DNA from: Candidatus Peregrinibacteria bacterium CG10_big_fil_rev_8_21_14_0_10_55_24
GTDB lineage: Bacteria; Patescibacteriota; Gracilibacteria; Peribacterales; Peribacteraceae
Length of the DNA stretch: 64,000 nucleotides
Assembly (NCBI GenBank): GCA_002772745.1
Contig: PFDV01000003.1
Coordinates: 62,001-126,000 of the forward strand
Direction of reading: 5' to 3'
In this document: one piece after another, positions 7,493 through 16,540 of the stretch
Position numbering within the stretch: position 1 is the stretch's first letter
Layout of the letters: each line of letters starts with the position of its first letter
Notes under the pieces: model-generated
The model's input: the letters and a program-made list of their open reading frames with translations, nothing else
Databases searched by the model: none
Told to the model about the DNA's origin: nothing
Made by a program: the position numbers and the translations under genes

Positions 7493-8239
7493 TTAGGAAA
7501 TGAGTTTGTACCCAGCAACGGCAAGAGCGAAACCAAAAACAGCTCTCAGCAAGTACCTTTGAATTGCTGGCGGAAACCTTCCCGTTCGTTCGACAATATG
7601 ACCGCCAATATAGCCACCTATGATGGAGCCCAATGCCCAACTTACCCACAGTGGGAAAATAAGCTTTCCGAAGAACATGAAGACGACAATTGCCGCCAGA
7701 GTGTTTATCAATTCTAGGAGAATGGCATCTGCTCTCACCTCAACGATGCGGTCATTATCTGGTATCTGGATACGCAAGAGAGACAAAATAATCAAAGATA
7801 TGCCTGCTCCAATAATACCCCCAAATACCCCAGCCAAGACTGCAACAACAATGTATGTACTCTTGGAAATACGGCCACTAATCCACGGGGCAGCTTCTGT
7901 GACAAGAATAGCAAGAACAATAACTGGTAACACAAACGATTGAGATACGTTTGTAATGCCAAATGCTCCGATGAAGCCACCCGCTAACAGAGCAACGAGA
8001 ATGTGAAATATTTCTCTGATCCGCAGCCGCCTTCGAAGAGGCCAAATTGCAAAAGCATTTCGGATTGCACTTCCAACTTTGATATTTCCCACAAGAGCTC
8101 CCAATGAAAGTTCTGGGAAAAACAATTGGAATATTGGAAGCGAAAGGAACATTGTCCCTCCCAGGACAATTGCGAAAATACCAACCGGAATCCCGGACAA
8201 AAAGACCCAAAGCAACCGCTGGTCAAAGAATGATTCCAT
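7493..8239 (-). CDS. TSUP (TauE/SafE) family anion exporter-like membrane protein
   Basis: The 248-residue protein has about eight hydrophobic helices and the duplicated, glycine-rich architecture of the TauE/SafE/TSUP family (GGIIGAGISLIILSLL, then GSIIGGYIGGHIVERTG near the C-terminus). Family members move sulfonates, sulfite or other organic anions; the substrate here is unknown. The reading frame extends upstream to 8371, but that part overlaps pyrC deeply. I chose the ATG at 8237-8239, which overlaps the pyrC 3' end by 17 bases and implies translational coupling in a pyrB-pyrC-TSUP operon. Given its company it could move a pyrimidine-pathway intermediate, but this is only a guess. Confidence 0.8.
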   Translation of the reverse strand: MESFFDQRLLWVFLSGIPVGIFAIVLGGTMFLSLPIFQLFFPELSLGALVGNIKVGSAIRNAFAIWPLRRRLRIREIFHILVALLAGGFIGAFGITNVSQSFVLPVIVLAILVTEAAPWISGRISKSTYIVVAVLAGVFGGIIGAGISLIILSLLRIQIPDNDRIVEVRADAILLELINTLAAIVVFMFFGKLIFPLWVSWALGSIIGGYIGGHIVERTGRFPPAIQRYLLRAVFGFALAVAGYKLIS

Positions 8240-9512
8240 CAGCCACCTTAAGAATACCATCCACAAATACATGTGTTGCTCTTCCAAATAAAGTTTTTCC
8301 TTCAAATGCGGTATTGCGCCCTTTACTTTCAAACTTTGATGGATCAACCACCCACTCCGTATTCGTATCAAAAATACTCACATCGGCAATGGCTCCTTCG
8401 GAGATGCTTGCTGGGGGGAGGCCAAGTACCAATGCGGGGCCAACAGTTAGCCGTTCGATTGCTGTTGCCATTGTTACAATTCTGGGGCGAACAAGGTAAG
8501 TATTAACGGCAGCGAAAAGTGTTTCTAACCCGACGGTACCGACAGGAGCAATCTGGAAAGGTAAGTACTTTTCAGAGACAAGGTGCGGCGCATGATCTGT
8601 AGCAATCACCGAGAGTGTTCCGTCTGCAATTCCAGCGCGCACCGCTTTGCAATCTACTTCTTCCCGGAGCGGGGGATACATTTTTGCATTTGTATTCCAA
8701 CCAAGACATTCTTCATGGGTCAATGCAAAGTGATGAGGAGTGGCCTCTCCACTGACGGGGAGACTGGCGCTCCTCGCCCTGCGGATTGCCTCTACTCCGC
8801 CTGCGGTTGAGACATGCGCAATGTGCACCTTTGCCCCCGATTCTTCTGCCAAAAGGATACTTCGCTCGATAGCCAAAACTTCCGCCGCTCTCGGTTGTCC
8901 ACTAATTCCCAGTAGCTGTGAAATTTTCCCCTCGTGCATAACGGCATCTTCTTCTCTTGTTAAAGAGGGAATCTCTGCGTGTATCAGGAGCGGGATGTCA
9001 AAAGTGTGTGCCCATTCCATACAGTGCAAGAGCAAAGCTGCGTCATCGACATCCTCTCCGTCATCCGTTATTGCCACGGCCCCAGCATTTTTTAGTTCCC
9101 ACATTTCGGAGATTTTTTCTCCATTTTTCGTAATCTTTCCAGCTGCAAATAACCTTGCGAAATTTAACTCTCTCGCCTTTGAAAGTTGAAAACGAATAAC
9201 AGTCTGATTATCTGCAGATGGTACCGTATTTGGCATGGATAAGACACTTGTAACCCCGCCGCGCAATGCCGCACGCAGACCTGTTTCCAGTGTTTCCTTG
9301 TCTTCCCTCCCAGGTTCTCTAAGGTGTACATGCATGTCAAAGAGTCCGGGCGTTACAATTTTTCCTTTCGCGCTAATTATCTGGGCGCGAGTTTTTTTCA
9401 GTTCATTTCCAACTTTTGCAATCACGCCATTTTCAATGAGTACATCCATCTTTCCGTTATACCCGGATACTGGGTCGATGACGTGGCCGTTCGTAATGAG
9501 ATAAGATACCAT
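8223..9512 (-). CDS. pyrC: Dihydroorotase
   Basis: Dihydroorotase cyclises N-carbamoyl-aspartate to dihydroorotate in de novo pyrimidine synthesis. The 429-residue protein is of the class I (amidohydrolase) type. The metal site DMHVHLREPG lies near residue 58, further metal ligands are in LLIHAEIP and KVHIAHVSTAGG, and the late catalytic Asp is in VIATDHAPH. The ATG at 9510-9512 follows the pyrB stop by four bases and opens MVSYLITNGHVIDP, the usual family start. An in-frame ATG 18 bases earlier would overlap pyrB. It forms an operon with pyrB. pyrD and pyrE are not in the window. Confidence 0.95.
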   Translation of the reverse strand: MVSYLITNGHVIDPVSGYNGKMDVLIENGVIAKVGNELKKTRAQIISAKGKIVTPGLFDMHVHLREPGREDKETLETGLRAALRGGVTSVLSMPNTVPSADNQTVIRFQLSKARELNFARLFAAGKITKNGEKISEMWELKNAGAVAITDDGEDVDDAALLLHCMEWAHTFDIPLLIHAEIPSLTREEDAVMHEGKISQLLGISGQPRAAEVLAIERSILLAEESGAKVHIAHVSTAGGVEAIRRARSASLPVSGEATPHHFALTHEECLGWNTNAKMYPPLREEVDCKAVRAGIADGTLSVIATDHAPHLVSEKYLPFQIAPVGTVGLETLFAAVNTYLVRPRIVTMATAIERLTVGPALVLGLPPASISEGAIADVSIFDTNTEWVVDPSKFESKGRNTAFEGKTLFGRATHVFVDGILKVADGIIL

Positions 9513-9516
9513 TGTA

Positions 9517-10509
9517 TTAAATTGAGTCATAAAGCTTAACTTTCTTGTCTGTACGATCGGCAACCAACCACTCAAGGGCGGTACGGACCGCAAGTCCGTT
9601 TTCGACTTGGTTGAGAATCTTTGTCGTCCCCTTCGTCATAAGAGCATTGTGCACTTCAATGTCACGCATTACCGGGCCTGGGTGCATAAAAATCGCACCA
9701 ACGTTTGCCAGTGCGAAACGTCGTTCGTTGATGCCAAACGTTTTCGAAAATTCCCGAAGCGTTGGCAACCCCTTTCCTCCTCCACGTTCCTCCTGCACGC
9801 GTAAGGCTATAACGATGTCCGTTCCCAACAGCGCCTCTTCAACATTTTGGAATACCTGCACATGGGGGAACGCCTCTCTAAAGCCGTTTCTTACAAAAGT
9901 CTTCGGAGCCGCAACGCGCATTGATGCTCTAAGGCGAGGAAGGATGCGGACAAGTGACCCAAAAACTCGCGAGTGAGAAATATCGCCTACAACAAGTACG
10001 GTTTTGCCGGCAATGTCCCCGTAGTGCTCAATCATTGTGAAAGCGTCCAACAATCCCTGCGAAGGGTGTTCATGCATGCCATCACCCGCATTAATGACAG
10101 CGGCACCGACATGCTTTGCAAGGAACTGAGGAATTCCAGAGTACTCTGTTCTAACAACGATAATATTTGCCCGCATGGCATTGAGCGTTTGAGCTGTATC
10201 ATGGAGCGTTTCACCCTTACTAATAGATGTGCCATTCGACGTGATGTTAATTGTATCTGCGCCGAGTTTTTTCCCAGCGAGTTCAAATGAAGCACGGGTG
10301 CGAGTTGAGCCTTCAAAAAAAACACAAAATACAGTCATGCCTTTGAGGAGAGAAAACTTCTCATTTCCGAGCTCCTTGAATTTTTTTGCGACATCAAAGA
10401 TCAAATGGATATCGTCGTTCGACAAGTCATCAATTGAGACCACGTCAAAAACACTAAGATCCCGGTTCTTTCGGACCTCTCGAGGCAAGTTATTAATATG
10501 TTCGACCAT
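9517..10509 (-). CDS. pyrB: Aspartate carbamoyltransferase catalytic subunit
   Basis: PyrB joins carbamoyl phosphate and aspartate in the committed step of pyrimidine synthesis. The carbamoyl-phosphate loop reads FFEGSTRTRASFE, the HPSQGLLDAFT and GDISHSRV segments match the family, and MHPGPVMRD is the conserved C-terminal aspartate-domain motif. No pyrI regulatory subunit is adjacent. The start is uncertain. The ATG at 10507-10509 has TATAGT nine bases upstream and gives 330 residues. An ATG at 10546-10548 has an AAAGGA Shine-Dalgarno five bases upstream and would add 13 residues. Both extend beyond the shortest homologues. The gene is first in an operon with pyrC. Confidence 0.92.
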   Translation of the reverse strand: MVEHINNLPREVRKNRDLSVFDVVSIDDLSNDDIHLIFDVAKKFKELGNEKFSLLKGMTVFCVFFEGSTRTRASFELAGKKLGADTINITSNGTSISKGETLHDTAQTLNAMRANIIVVRTEYSGIPQFLAKHVGAAVINAGDGMHEHPSQGLLDAFTMIEHYGDIAGKTVLVVGDISHSRVFGSLVRILPRLRASMRVAAPKTFVRNGFREAFPHVQVFQNVEEALLGTDIVIALRVQEERGGGKGLPTLREFSKTFGINERRFALANVGAIFMHPGPVMRDIEVHNALMTKGTTKILNQVENGLAVRTALEWLVADRTDKKVKLYDSI

Positions 10510-10676
10510 TTGGTCGGTACTATAACTAATGGCCCCAAACAACACCATAAAAATCCTTTGTATTACCATGGGCAATCCTCTGGCCAATTACCCCCCAACG
10601 CAGACATGCTCCGTCCTAAGTGTGGTTGGACACCCTACGAAGGATGGCGCGTGCAGGGGAAGGTCACGCGAGTTTT

Positions 10677-11321
10677 CTAGGGGGCGAGCTTCTCGGGGAG
10701 CTCCTGCAGGTCGTCGAGGATCATATCCGCATTCCCCTCGGCACACTGCGGCGTGTACGAACGGCGGATGAGACAGGCAATCATCCCCGCGTTGCGCGCA
10801 GCGCGCATGTCGTAATCTTGATCACCGACGTACACGCAGCGTTTAGGTTGTACCTGCATGTGCTTTGCGAGCTGTTCCAGTCCGTACGGGTTGGGCTTTC
10901 CGCCGCAATGGCGGAAATTATCTGCGGTGGAAACAGCCGGGATACGCGAATACAAGTTTAATTTCTCGTCGATAGCGTCGACATACGTACGCCACGATCC
11001 CGTCAGTATTCCCCTCGAGAGGTGTTCAGGGAGCCCCGCGAGGCAAGCAATGGCATCCGGATACCAGGCAGCATGCTCCTTGAGCAATCCAATGTAGCGC
11101 TGATCACGCTCGGCGCGGAATGCGGACTCCTGTTCGCCGAGCCCCAGGCGGCCCAACATTTCTACCACGTGAACATTCTCGTGGTAAATCTCACGGAAAT
11201 CCTCGGAAGAGAGAGGAGCCCCAAATCCAGCGAATGTCGCAAGAACCGCCTCTTCGTAGAGAGAAGCGGTTCGTACGAGTGTTTCATCAAGGTCGAAGAT
11301 GACAGCGTTCACCGTTGTCAT
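10677..11321 (-). CDS. HAD-superfamily hydrolase (phosphoglycolate phosphatase-like)
   Basis: The 214-residue protein shows all four HAD motifs. Motif I is VIFDLDETL (nucleophile Asp and acid Asp), motif II is ILTGSW, motif III is the Lys in GGKPNPYG, and motif IV is VYVGDQDYDM. A four-helix cap lies between motifs I and II, as in class C1 enzymes such as phosphoglycolate phosphatase and beta-phosphoglucomutase. The substrate is not predictable. Its start overlaps the RNase J stop by four bases, so the two genes are translationally coupled. Confidence 0.85.
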   Translation of the reverse strand: MTTVNAVIFDLDETLVRTASLYEEAVLATFAGFGAPLSSEDFREIYHENVHVVEMLGRLGLGEQESAFRAERDQRYIGLLKEHAAWYPDAIACLAGLPEHLSRGILTGSWRTYVDAIDEKLNLYSRIPAVSTADNFRHCGGKPNPYGLEQLAKHMQVQPKRCVYVGDQDYDMRAARNAGMIACLIRRSYTPQCAEGNADMILDDLQELPEKLAP

Positions 11322-13162
11322 ACTTCGACGATGATAGGCATGATCATCGGTTTACGATTTACCTTGCGGTCGAAGAATCGGAAGAGCGCGCCATTTACAG
11401 CGCGTTTGAGATCCTTGCGATCGGTTTCGCCACGGCCCAGTGATTCCTCGTAGGCCTTACGGGCGATCTTAATTGCTTCGCCGGTAATCGTCGTCTGTTC
11501 CGAACCGTAGATGAGTCCGCGGGAAAGAATATCCGGGTCGCCCACAAGCCGCTTGCTATCCGTGTAGGCTCGCAATACGACAACAATGGCCCCGTTCTCA
11601 CTCATGATTTTACGATCATCAATCACGCGGCGTCCTTCCCCCGCCGAACCGTAACCATCGATAATGACATCCTGCGTCGGGATCTTTTGCTTGCTGCGTC
11701 GCGCATGACCCTGAGGGGAGAACTCCAGCGTTTCTCCGTTGTTGAGCTGATGGATCTGGTTCTCTGGATAGCCCAATTTACGGGCAATATCTCCATGTGC
11801 GGCGCGCATATACGGTTCGCCGTGCTCGGGGATAATGTGACGCGCACGTACCAAACGATGCATGAGCATCAGGTCACCGCTGTGGCCGTGGCCGGTTGTA
11901 TGAATCGCCAGTTCGGTACTCGTCTTCACCGTTGCCCCCTGCATGTGCAGATTGTTGATTACTTTGGCAACGGCACGCTCGTTTCCGATAATGGGATTCG
12001 AGCTCAGGATGACCGTATCACCCGGCTTCACGGAGATGTGCCGGTGGGTTCCTAGGCCGATGCGCGCGAGACCAGCCATCTCTTCACCTTGGCTCCCTGT
12101 GGTAATGATGAGCACCTCCTTGTCGGGGAGTTTCTCCATACCCGGAGCCGCTTTGCGGACAAGACCGCGCGGAGCCTTGAGATATCCCAAGTTTTGAGCG
12201 ATCTCGATATTCGTCTCCATACTTCGGCCGGAGACAAAGACTTTTCGGTTGAATTCCTTTGCATGATCCAGGATTTGTTGGACGCGAGTCAAAAGCGAGC
12301 TGAACGTGGAAATGATCACACGGCCATCAACATCCCGGATGAGTTGGCGGAGCGTCTCGCTGATGTCCGCTTCACTCTTACTGTGTCCGGGTTTCGTCGC
12401 GTTCGTTGAATCTGCGATGATTGCGAGTACTCCTTGTTTTCCTAATTCCGCCAACCGCTGGAAATCCGCGGGGGACTCATTGGTCGGCGTGAGGTCAAAC
12501 TTAAAATCTCCTGTGTGCAGGATTGTCCCGTAAGGGGTGTGCAGAGCGATAGCCGCGGAGTCGGGAATACTGTGGGTTACCTTGAGGAACTCTGCTTCGA
12601 CTTTCCCCAGACGTACGCGCCCACCCAAAGGAACAACATTGATAGGGACTTTTGCAGTGAGCTTCTCCTCATCCAGGCGCTTGCGGACAAAAGCCATAGT
12701 GAGCTTGGTGCCATAACACGGAGGAAAATGCAGCTGCGGCAACAGGTGTTGCGCGGCTCCAATGTGGTCTAGGTGGCCGTGCGTGAAGAGAACCCCCTTA
12801 ATGCGGTTCTCACGACCCCGCAAACAGGAGATATCTGGGATAAGGTAGTCAATCCCCAGCATCCCCTCGTCGGGGAATTGAAGACCCAGGTCAATCAGGT
12901 AGATGTCTCCATCCACCTCAATGACAGTACAATTGCGGCCGACCTGTTCAAAACCGCCTAATGGATAAATGCGGAGAGGGAATCCACGCTCGGTATTCAC
13001 TGCAGCTACTTGGGGACTCTGCTGTGTATGTGGTGGTCCGTTTCTGCGATGGCGAGGACGCCGATGTCTTCGGTGATGCGCAGAAGGAATTGGTTGCGGC
13101 GATGTAGTCCGCTCTCCTTGTGCTGCAGTATTCTTCTGCAGCCATTCCGATACAGATTTCAT
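11318..13162 (-). CDS. rnj: Ribonuclease J
   Basis: RNase J is a combined endonuclease and 5'-3' exonuclease of the beta-CASP MBL group, central to mRNA decay and rRNA maturation in bacteria without RNase E. The 614-residue protein carries the metal motif THGHLDHIG and the beta-CASP signatures HTGDFKFD and SDSTNA-like ADSTNAT. The C-terminal motif HTTGHGHSGDL is followed by a small C-terminal domain. Residues about 20-55 form a basic His/Arg-rich low-complexity tail (HHRRHRRPRHRRNG) not found in Bacillus RNase J and probably RNA-binding. The ATG at 13160-13162 is chosen; the frame extends further but without family character. It heads the operon with the HAD hydrolase. Confidence 0.93.
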   Translation of the reverse strand: MKSVSEWLQKNTAAQGERTTSPQPIPSAHHRRHRRPRHRRNGPPHTQQSPQVAAVNTERGFPLRIYPLGGFEQVGRNCTVIEVDGDIYLIDLGLQFPDEGMLGIDYLIPDISCLRGRENRIKGVLFTHGHLDHIGAAQHLLPQLHFPPCYGTKLTMAFVRKRLDEEKLTAKVPINVVPLGGRVRLGKVEAEFLKVTHSIPDSAAIALHTPYGTILHTGDFKFDLTPTNESPADFQRLAELGKQGVLAIIADSTNATKPGHSKSEADISETLRQLIRDVDGRVIISTFSSLLTRVQQILDHAKEFNRKVFVSGRSMETNIEIAQNLGYLKAPRGLVRKAAPGMEKLPDKEVLIITTGSQGEEMAGLARIGLGTHRHISVKPGDTVILSSNPIIGNERAVAKVINNLHMQGATVKTSTELAIHTTGHGHSGDLMLMHRLVRARHIIPEHGEPYMRAAHGDIARKLGYPENQIHQLNNGETLEFSPQGHARRSKQKIPTQDVIIDGYGSAGEGRRVIDDRKIMSENGAIVVVLRAYTDSKRLVGDPDILSRGLIYGSEQTTITGEAIKIARKAYEESLGRGETDRKDLKRAVNGALFRFFDRKVNRKPMIMPIIVEV

Positions 13163-13420
13163 AGATAAGTTTTTTTGAATGAATAAAAGTGTCTTCGTTG
13201 TATCGACGTTGACATCCCCAGTGTATGCGCAGAAGGGAAAATATGCAAGCAAATCTTGTTGATAAATCGAGTAATTTGGCTTACACACAACAAAAAATAT
13301 ATATATAAAAATTGAATTTATCGAAGAAGTAACTCAGGGAAAGCTCCGGGGTTTACCGTGCCAATCTCAGAAAACTCATCTTGCCCTCTCTACAGACGAA
13401 CGGTAGCCTTTACTACCGTT

Positions 13421-15355
13421 ATGAGCGTGACCGTGCAGACGGGCCACACGAAATCCGCCAGCGGACTTTCGCTGGTTGCGGAGAACTTCCAATCCGGATT
13501 GGAGGAAGATGTTGTTGTATTGCTTCAGATTTACGCTGCATCGCAGGATGCCAAGGTATTGGAGAAGGAATGCATGGCGATTATCAAGCACGCTCTTTTG
13601 GAGACGGAGGGGGATGCCGCAGAACGGTTGGATGGCACACTTAAGGAAATCAACGGACTTCTCAAGGGGCTCCTTGTGTCGCAATCCATTGAAGATATTC
13701 ACGCGATTCTAGGTATCGTTGATCAGCACGGGGTTCTGCATGTTTCTCATGCAGGCCGCGCGGAAGCCTACATCGTGCGCGCAGGAGGAACGAGCCAAAT
13801 TACCGAATATACCAAGGGAAAGCCCACTCCAGCGTTCGTTCACATCGCCAGCGGCGCGCTGGAACCGCGCGATACATTGGTCTTCAGTACGCAGCGATTG
13901 TTGCGTACCGTCACCCCGGCACAACTCGCGCAATTTGCGCAACGCAATGATCAGTTGATGGATGAGCTGACCATGGCATTGGAAGGAGAAAAAGAGAAAG
14001 CAGCTCTCGCAGTCCTGCGCATGGAGGGAAGGGCGACAACAAAGGCTTCCAAGCCACTTCCCGAACGCTCGTCCCGCCGCCGCCAATCCGCAAAAGGAAT
14101 CTCCTCTAAAATCACAGCGGCGCTCTCCGCACTCATCGAGCCCCTGCGCCGATTCACGATTTCCATTGATTGGTTCGGTCGTCTGCGCGCGATTCCGGAG
14201 CGCCTATTAAAAGATCTTAAGAATCCTCAACACAGACGCAGAGCGCACCTGCTCATTCTTGCCTCTGCCGTTGTGGTATTTCTCCTGGTATGGGCGGTGA
14301 CGAACTTAACGACTTCCAGCCAGCGCAGTCAGACTCGTACGGAACTTAAAGAGCTCATGGAGCAGATTGACACCGAAATTCGTACAGCGGAGAACCGGCA
14401 TCTTACGGGTGATCTGGACTCCGCAAATGCCATTTTGCAGAGGGCGGAAGAGCGGGCCAAACAAGTAATCAACAATGAGAACGGGCTCTACCGTACCGAA
14501 GCACTTGATCTCCTTGAGCGCATTCGCATGAAGGGCGAGGAAATGAACAACATCACCAGGCTCTCGCCGCGTGTTGTCGTGAATCTCGCCGCGAAGAGTC
14601 CGGACATTGCCGCTATGGGCGTGGTGGGCGTCGGTGACGGAGAACTCGTGGCGTACGATCGACAGGATCTCTACCGCGTTCTCCTCAATTCAGTGGATGA
14701 TCCCGATCGGCTCACCGAAGAGGAGCTCATTCTGGATGGGACGTACTTCGAGCGGATGCAGACACTCCTTTTCCAGACGACGGGGAACAGCATCATCGAA
14801 GTCATCGCCGATCAGCCCACAGACATAAAAACCGAAGATCCGGCCGGATGGATCACGGGAAAAGCCCTGACAACATACCTGCGGTTCCTCTATGTCCTCT
14901 CTCCGGAGAATAATCAGATCTACAAGTACGAACGGCTCTCAAACCGTTACGCTCCTCCCGCCGAGTACAACATCAACGGCGACCTGTCCGGGGCACTTGA
15001 TTTTGCGATTGATGGTAACGTGTTTGTACTCAAAGAAGGCGGCCAAGTCGTCAAACTCTTCCGAGGAGAGATGCGCCCCTTCTCCATTCGGCATCTCCCC
15101 GAAGGAGTGCTGGAAAAAGCAACGAAGATCTTCAAAGTTCAAGAAGGGAATCTCTACTTCCTCGTACCATCTCTCTCTCGCGTGGTCATTGTGACGGATG
15201 GCGCGGCGAGTGGAGAGTCCTCCTACGTGAAGCAGTACATTCTGGAAGGCGATCAGGTTGGCGAACTTGTGGATTTCTACGTGGATCCGGAGGAACTACG
15301 CCTCTACGTACTCGACGCCAAGCGTGTGTATTCCATCGACTTGGGTACGCGATAA
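13421..15355 (+). CDS. PP2C-phosphatase-like/transmembrane/beta-propeller protein
   Basis: The N-terminal domain (to about residue 200) resembles a PP2C serine/threonine phosphatase, with VSHAGRAEAYIVRAGG and EPRDTLVFSTQ matching the family's late strands. The N-terminal metal-binding aspartates of active PP2C (DGMGG type) are not evident, so it may be a pseudophosphatase. One transmembrane helix (HLLILASAVVVFLLVWAVT) lies near residue 275, followed by a coiled-coil stretch (QIDTEIRTAENRHLTGDL). The remaining C-terminal part has repeated beta-strand blocks typical of a propeller (VFVLKEGGQVVKLFRG, LYFLVPSLSRVVIV). A GTG at 13358 would add 21 residues. I prefer the ATG at 13421 because TTTACT lies six bases upstream and the PP2C fold begins there. 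Confidence 0.6.
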   Translation: MSVTVQTGHTKSASGLSLVAENFQSGLEEDVVVLLQIYAASQDAKVLEKECMAIIKHALLETEGDAAERLDGTLKEINGLLKGLLVSQSIEDIHAILGIVDQHGVLHVSHAGRAEAYIVRAGGTSQITEYTKGKPTPAFVHIASGALEPRDTLVFSTQRLLRTVTPAQLAQFAQRNDQLMDELTMALEGEKEKAALAVLRMEGRATTKASKPLPERSSRRRQSAKGISSKITAALSALIEPLRRFTISIDWFGRLRAIPERLLKDLKNPQHRRRAHLLILASAVVVFLLVWAVTNLTTSSQRSQTRTELKELMEQIDTEIRTAENRHLTGDLDSANAILQRAEERAKQVINNENGLYRTEALDLLERIRMKGEEMNNITRLSPRVVVNLAAKSPDIAAMGVVGVGDGELVAYDRQDLYRVLLNSVDDPDRLTEEELILDGTYFERMQTLLFQTTGNSIIEVIADQPTDIKTEDPAGWITGKALTTYLRFLYVLSPENNQIYKYERLSNRYAPPAEYNINGDLSGALDFAIDGNVFVLKEGGQVVKLFRGEMRPFSIRHLPEGVLEKATKIFKVQEGNLYFLVPSLSRVVIVTDGAASGESSYVKQYILEGDQVGELVDFYVDPEELRLYVLDAKRVYSIDLGTR

Positions 15356-15480
15356 ACCTCGGTATTCTGTATCCAGAATGCAGTCTTAGATGCATCCATG
15401 TATTGATATGCAATACTTCATACAAAAAGACCGCCAGGTTTCTTCCTGTGGATTACAAAGCAGTCAGGTACTCTCTTGCC

Positions 15481-15858
15481 ATGCGCGTTCTTGCCTTCGG
15501 CACTTTTGACGGGTTGCACCCAGGACACCGCTTTTACCTTGATGCGGCTCTCAAGCGCGGAGAACTTTTCATCGTCGTCGCTCTCGATGAGACAGTGCAA
15601 CGCATCAAGGGCAGGATGCCGCGTTTCAATCAACGGGAACGTAAAGCGGCGGTGGAACAGGCATACCCTTCCGCCCATGTTCTTTTAGGTGAGAGCGAGA
15701 ACTACCTACTTCCCGTTCGTCGCATTGCCCCCGAACTCATCGTGCTCGGGTACGATCAAGAATTACCTCCTGGTGTCAAGAATGCAGATCTCCTCTGCCC
15801 CACAGAACGCTTGGAGGCATTTGAGCCGCACAAACACAAAAGCAGTTTAAAAACCTGA
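15481..15858 (+). CDS. Cytidylyltransferase-like nucleotidyltransferase (TagD/FAD synthetase fold)
   Basis: The 125-residue protein carries the nucleotidyltransferase signature GTFDGLHPGHRFYL, in which HxGH binds the nucleotide triphosphate. The family's later RxxxxxS/T motif is less clear; the region around RIAPELIVLGYDQE supplies the next strand. Relatives transfer CMP to glycerol-3-phosphate or AMP to FMN or pantetheine phosphate, so the substrate is open. At 125 residues it matches the compact TagD group. The ATG is preceded by TACTCT six bases upstream, which suggests a leaderless transcript. The previous frame to 15403 has no family match. Confidence 0.75.
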   Translation: MRVLAFGTFDGLHPGHRFYLDAALKRGELFIVVALDETVQRIKGRMPRFNQRERKAAVEQAYPSAHVLLGESENYLLPVRRIAPELIVLGYDQELPPGVKNADLLCPTERLEAFEPHKHKSSLKT

Positions 15859-15919
15859 TGGCAGTGGTGTGTGTAGGGTATTTGTGATACAATGATACGA
15901 AACCCATACCACACTTCTC

Positions 15920-16522
15920 ATGGCCTTAAGCGAGAGACCATCCCTTCTCAAGCAACTTCTTGGCGCAGCAATCGGTGCCACGCTTGCTCTCCTGCTTTAC
16001 GGCATCTATCACGCGGTGGCTCCTCGCCTCACCGCAGTGCTCCGTGTACCTCACACATACTCCAGTGAGAGAGCGCGACTTTCCGAAACGGATCTGGGTG
16101 ACGATAACAGAGCACTGGAGCGCCGTGAACAAAGGAATCAGGAAATCGCCGAACACTTCGCCGCTCCTGTCGAACCAATCGCACCAGAGGTCATAGAGCG
16201 AATTCGCCAGCGCGTGGAAGAGTTTGAGCAAACAGTGACGCCGGAGGAAGAGGCAAGGATCAATGCCGAGCTCGAAGGAGGAACAATACCCCCCCCAGAG
16301 CCTGTGTTTCAGCCGCAATCTCCACCCGAACCAACACCAATGCCAGTTGTTCCCATAGAGGCTCAAGTGCAGTGGGAAGAGCCAGAACACGATGTATACG
16401 TTGGTTCTGATGAGCTTCCCGGTTCTGGTATCGGAGCGGGGGCAGGAGTGTTCGTTGCGCTTATTGCCACGGCGATCACGCGCCGCCGAAGGCTTGTAGC
16501 AATGCTGGGCATGTGCTCGTAG
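15920..16522 (+). CDS. Small membrane-anchored protein with a C-terminal LPGSG sorting-signal-like end
   Basis: I do not recognise this 200-residue protein. It has an N-terminal hydrophobic helix (LLGAAIGATLALLLYGIYHAV) and then a charged, probably helical segment (EVIERIRQRVEEFEQ). A proline-rich stretch (PPPEPVFQPQSPPEPTPMPV) follows. The C-terminus reads LPGSGIGAGAGVFVALIATA and ends in RRRR, which has the order of a sortase sorting signal: LPxxG-like box, hydrophobic helix, basic tail. No sortase is in the window. A promoter with an extended -10 (TG-A-TACAAT, 15885-15893) predicts a 20-base leader. It lies 18 bases before pilD and may belong to the pilus or envelope set. Confidence 0.6.
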   Translation: MALSERPSLLKQLLGAAIGATLALLLYGIYHAVAPRLTAVLRVPHTYSSERARLSETDLGDDNRALERREQRNQEIAEHFAAPVEPIAPEVIERIRQRVEEFEQTVTPEEEARINAELEGGTIPPPEPVFQPQSPPEPTPMPVVPIEAQVQWEEPEHDVYVGSDELPGSGIGAGAGVFVALIATAITRRRRLVAMLGMCS

Positions 16523-16540
16523 AGAGCGTACCATTCTGCC

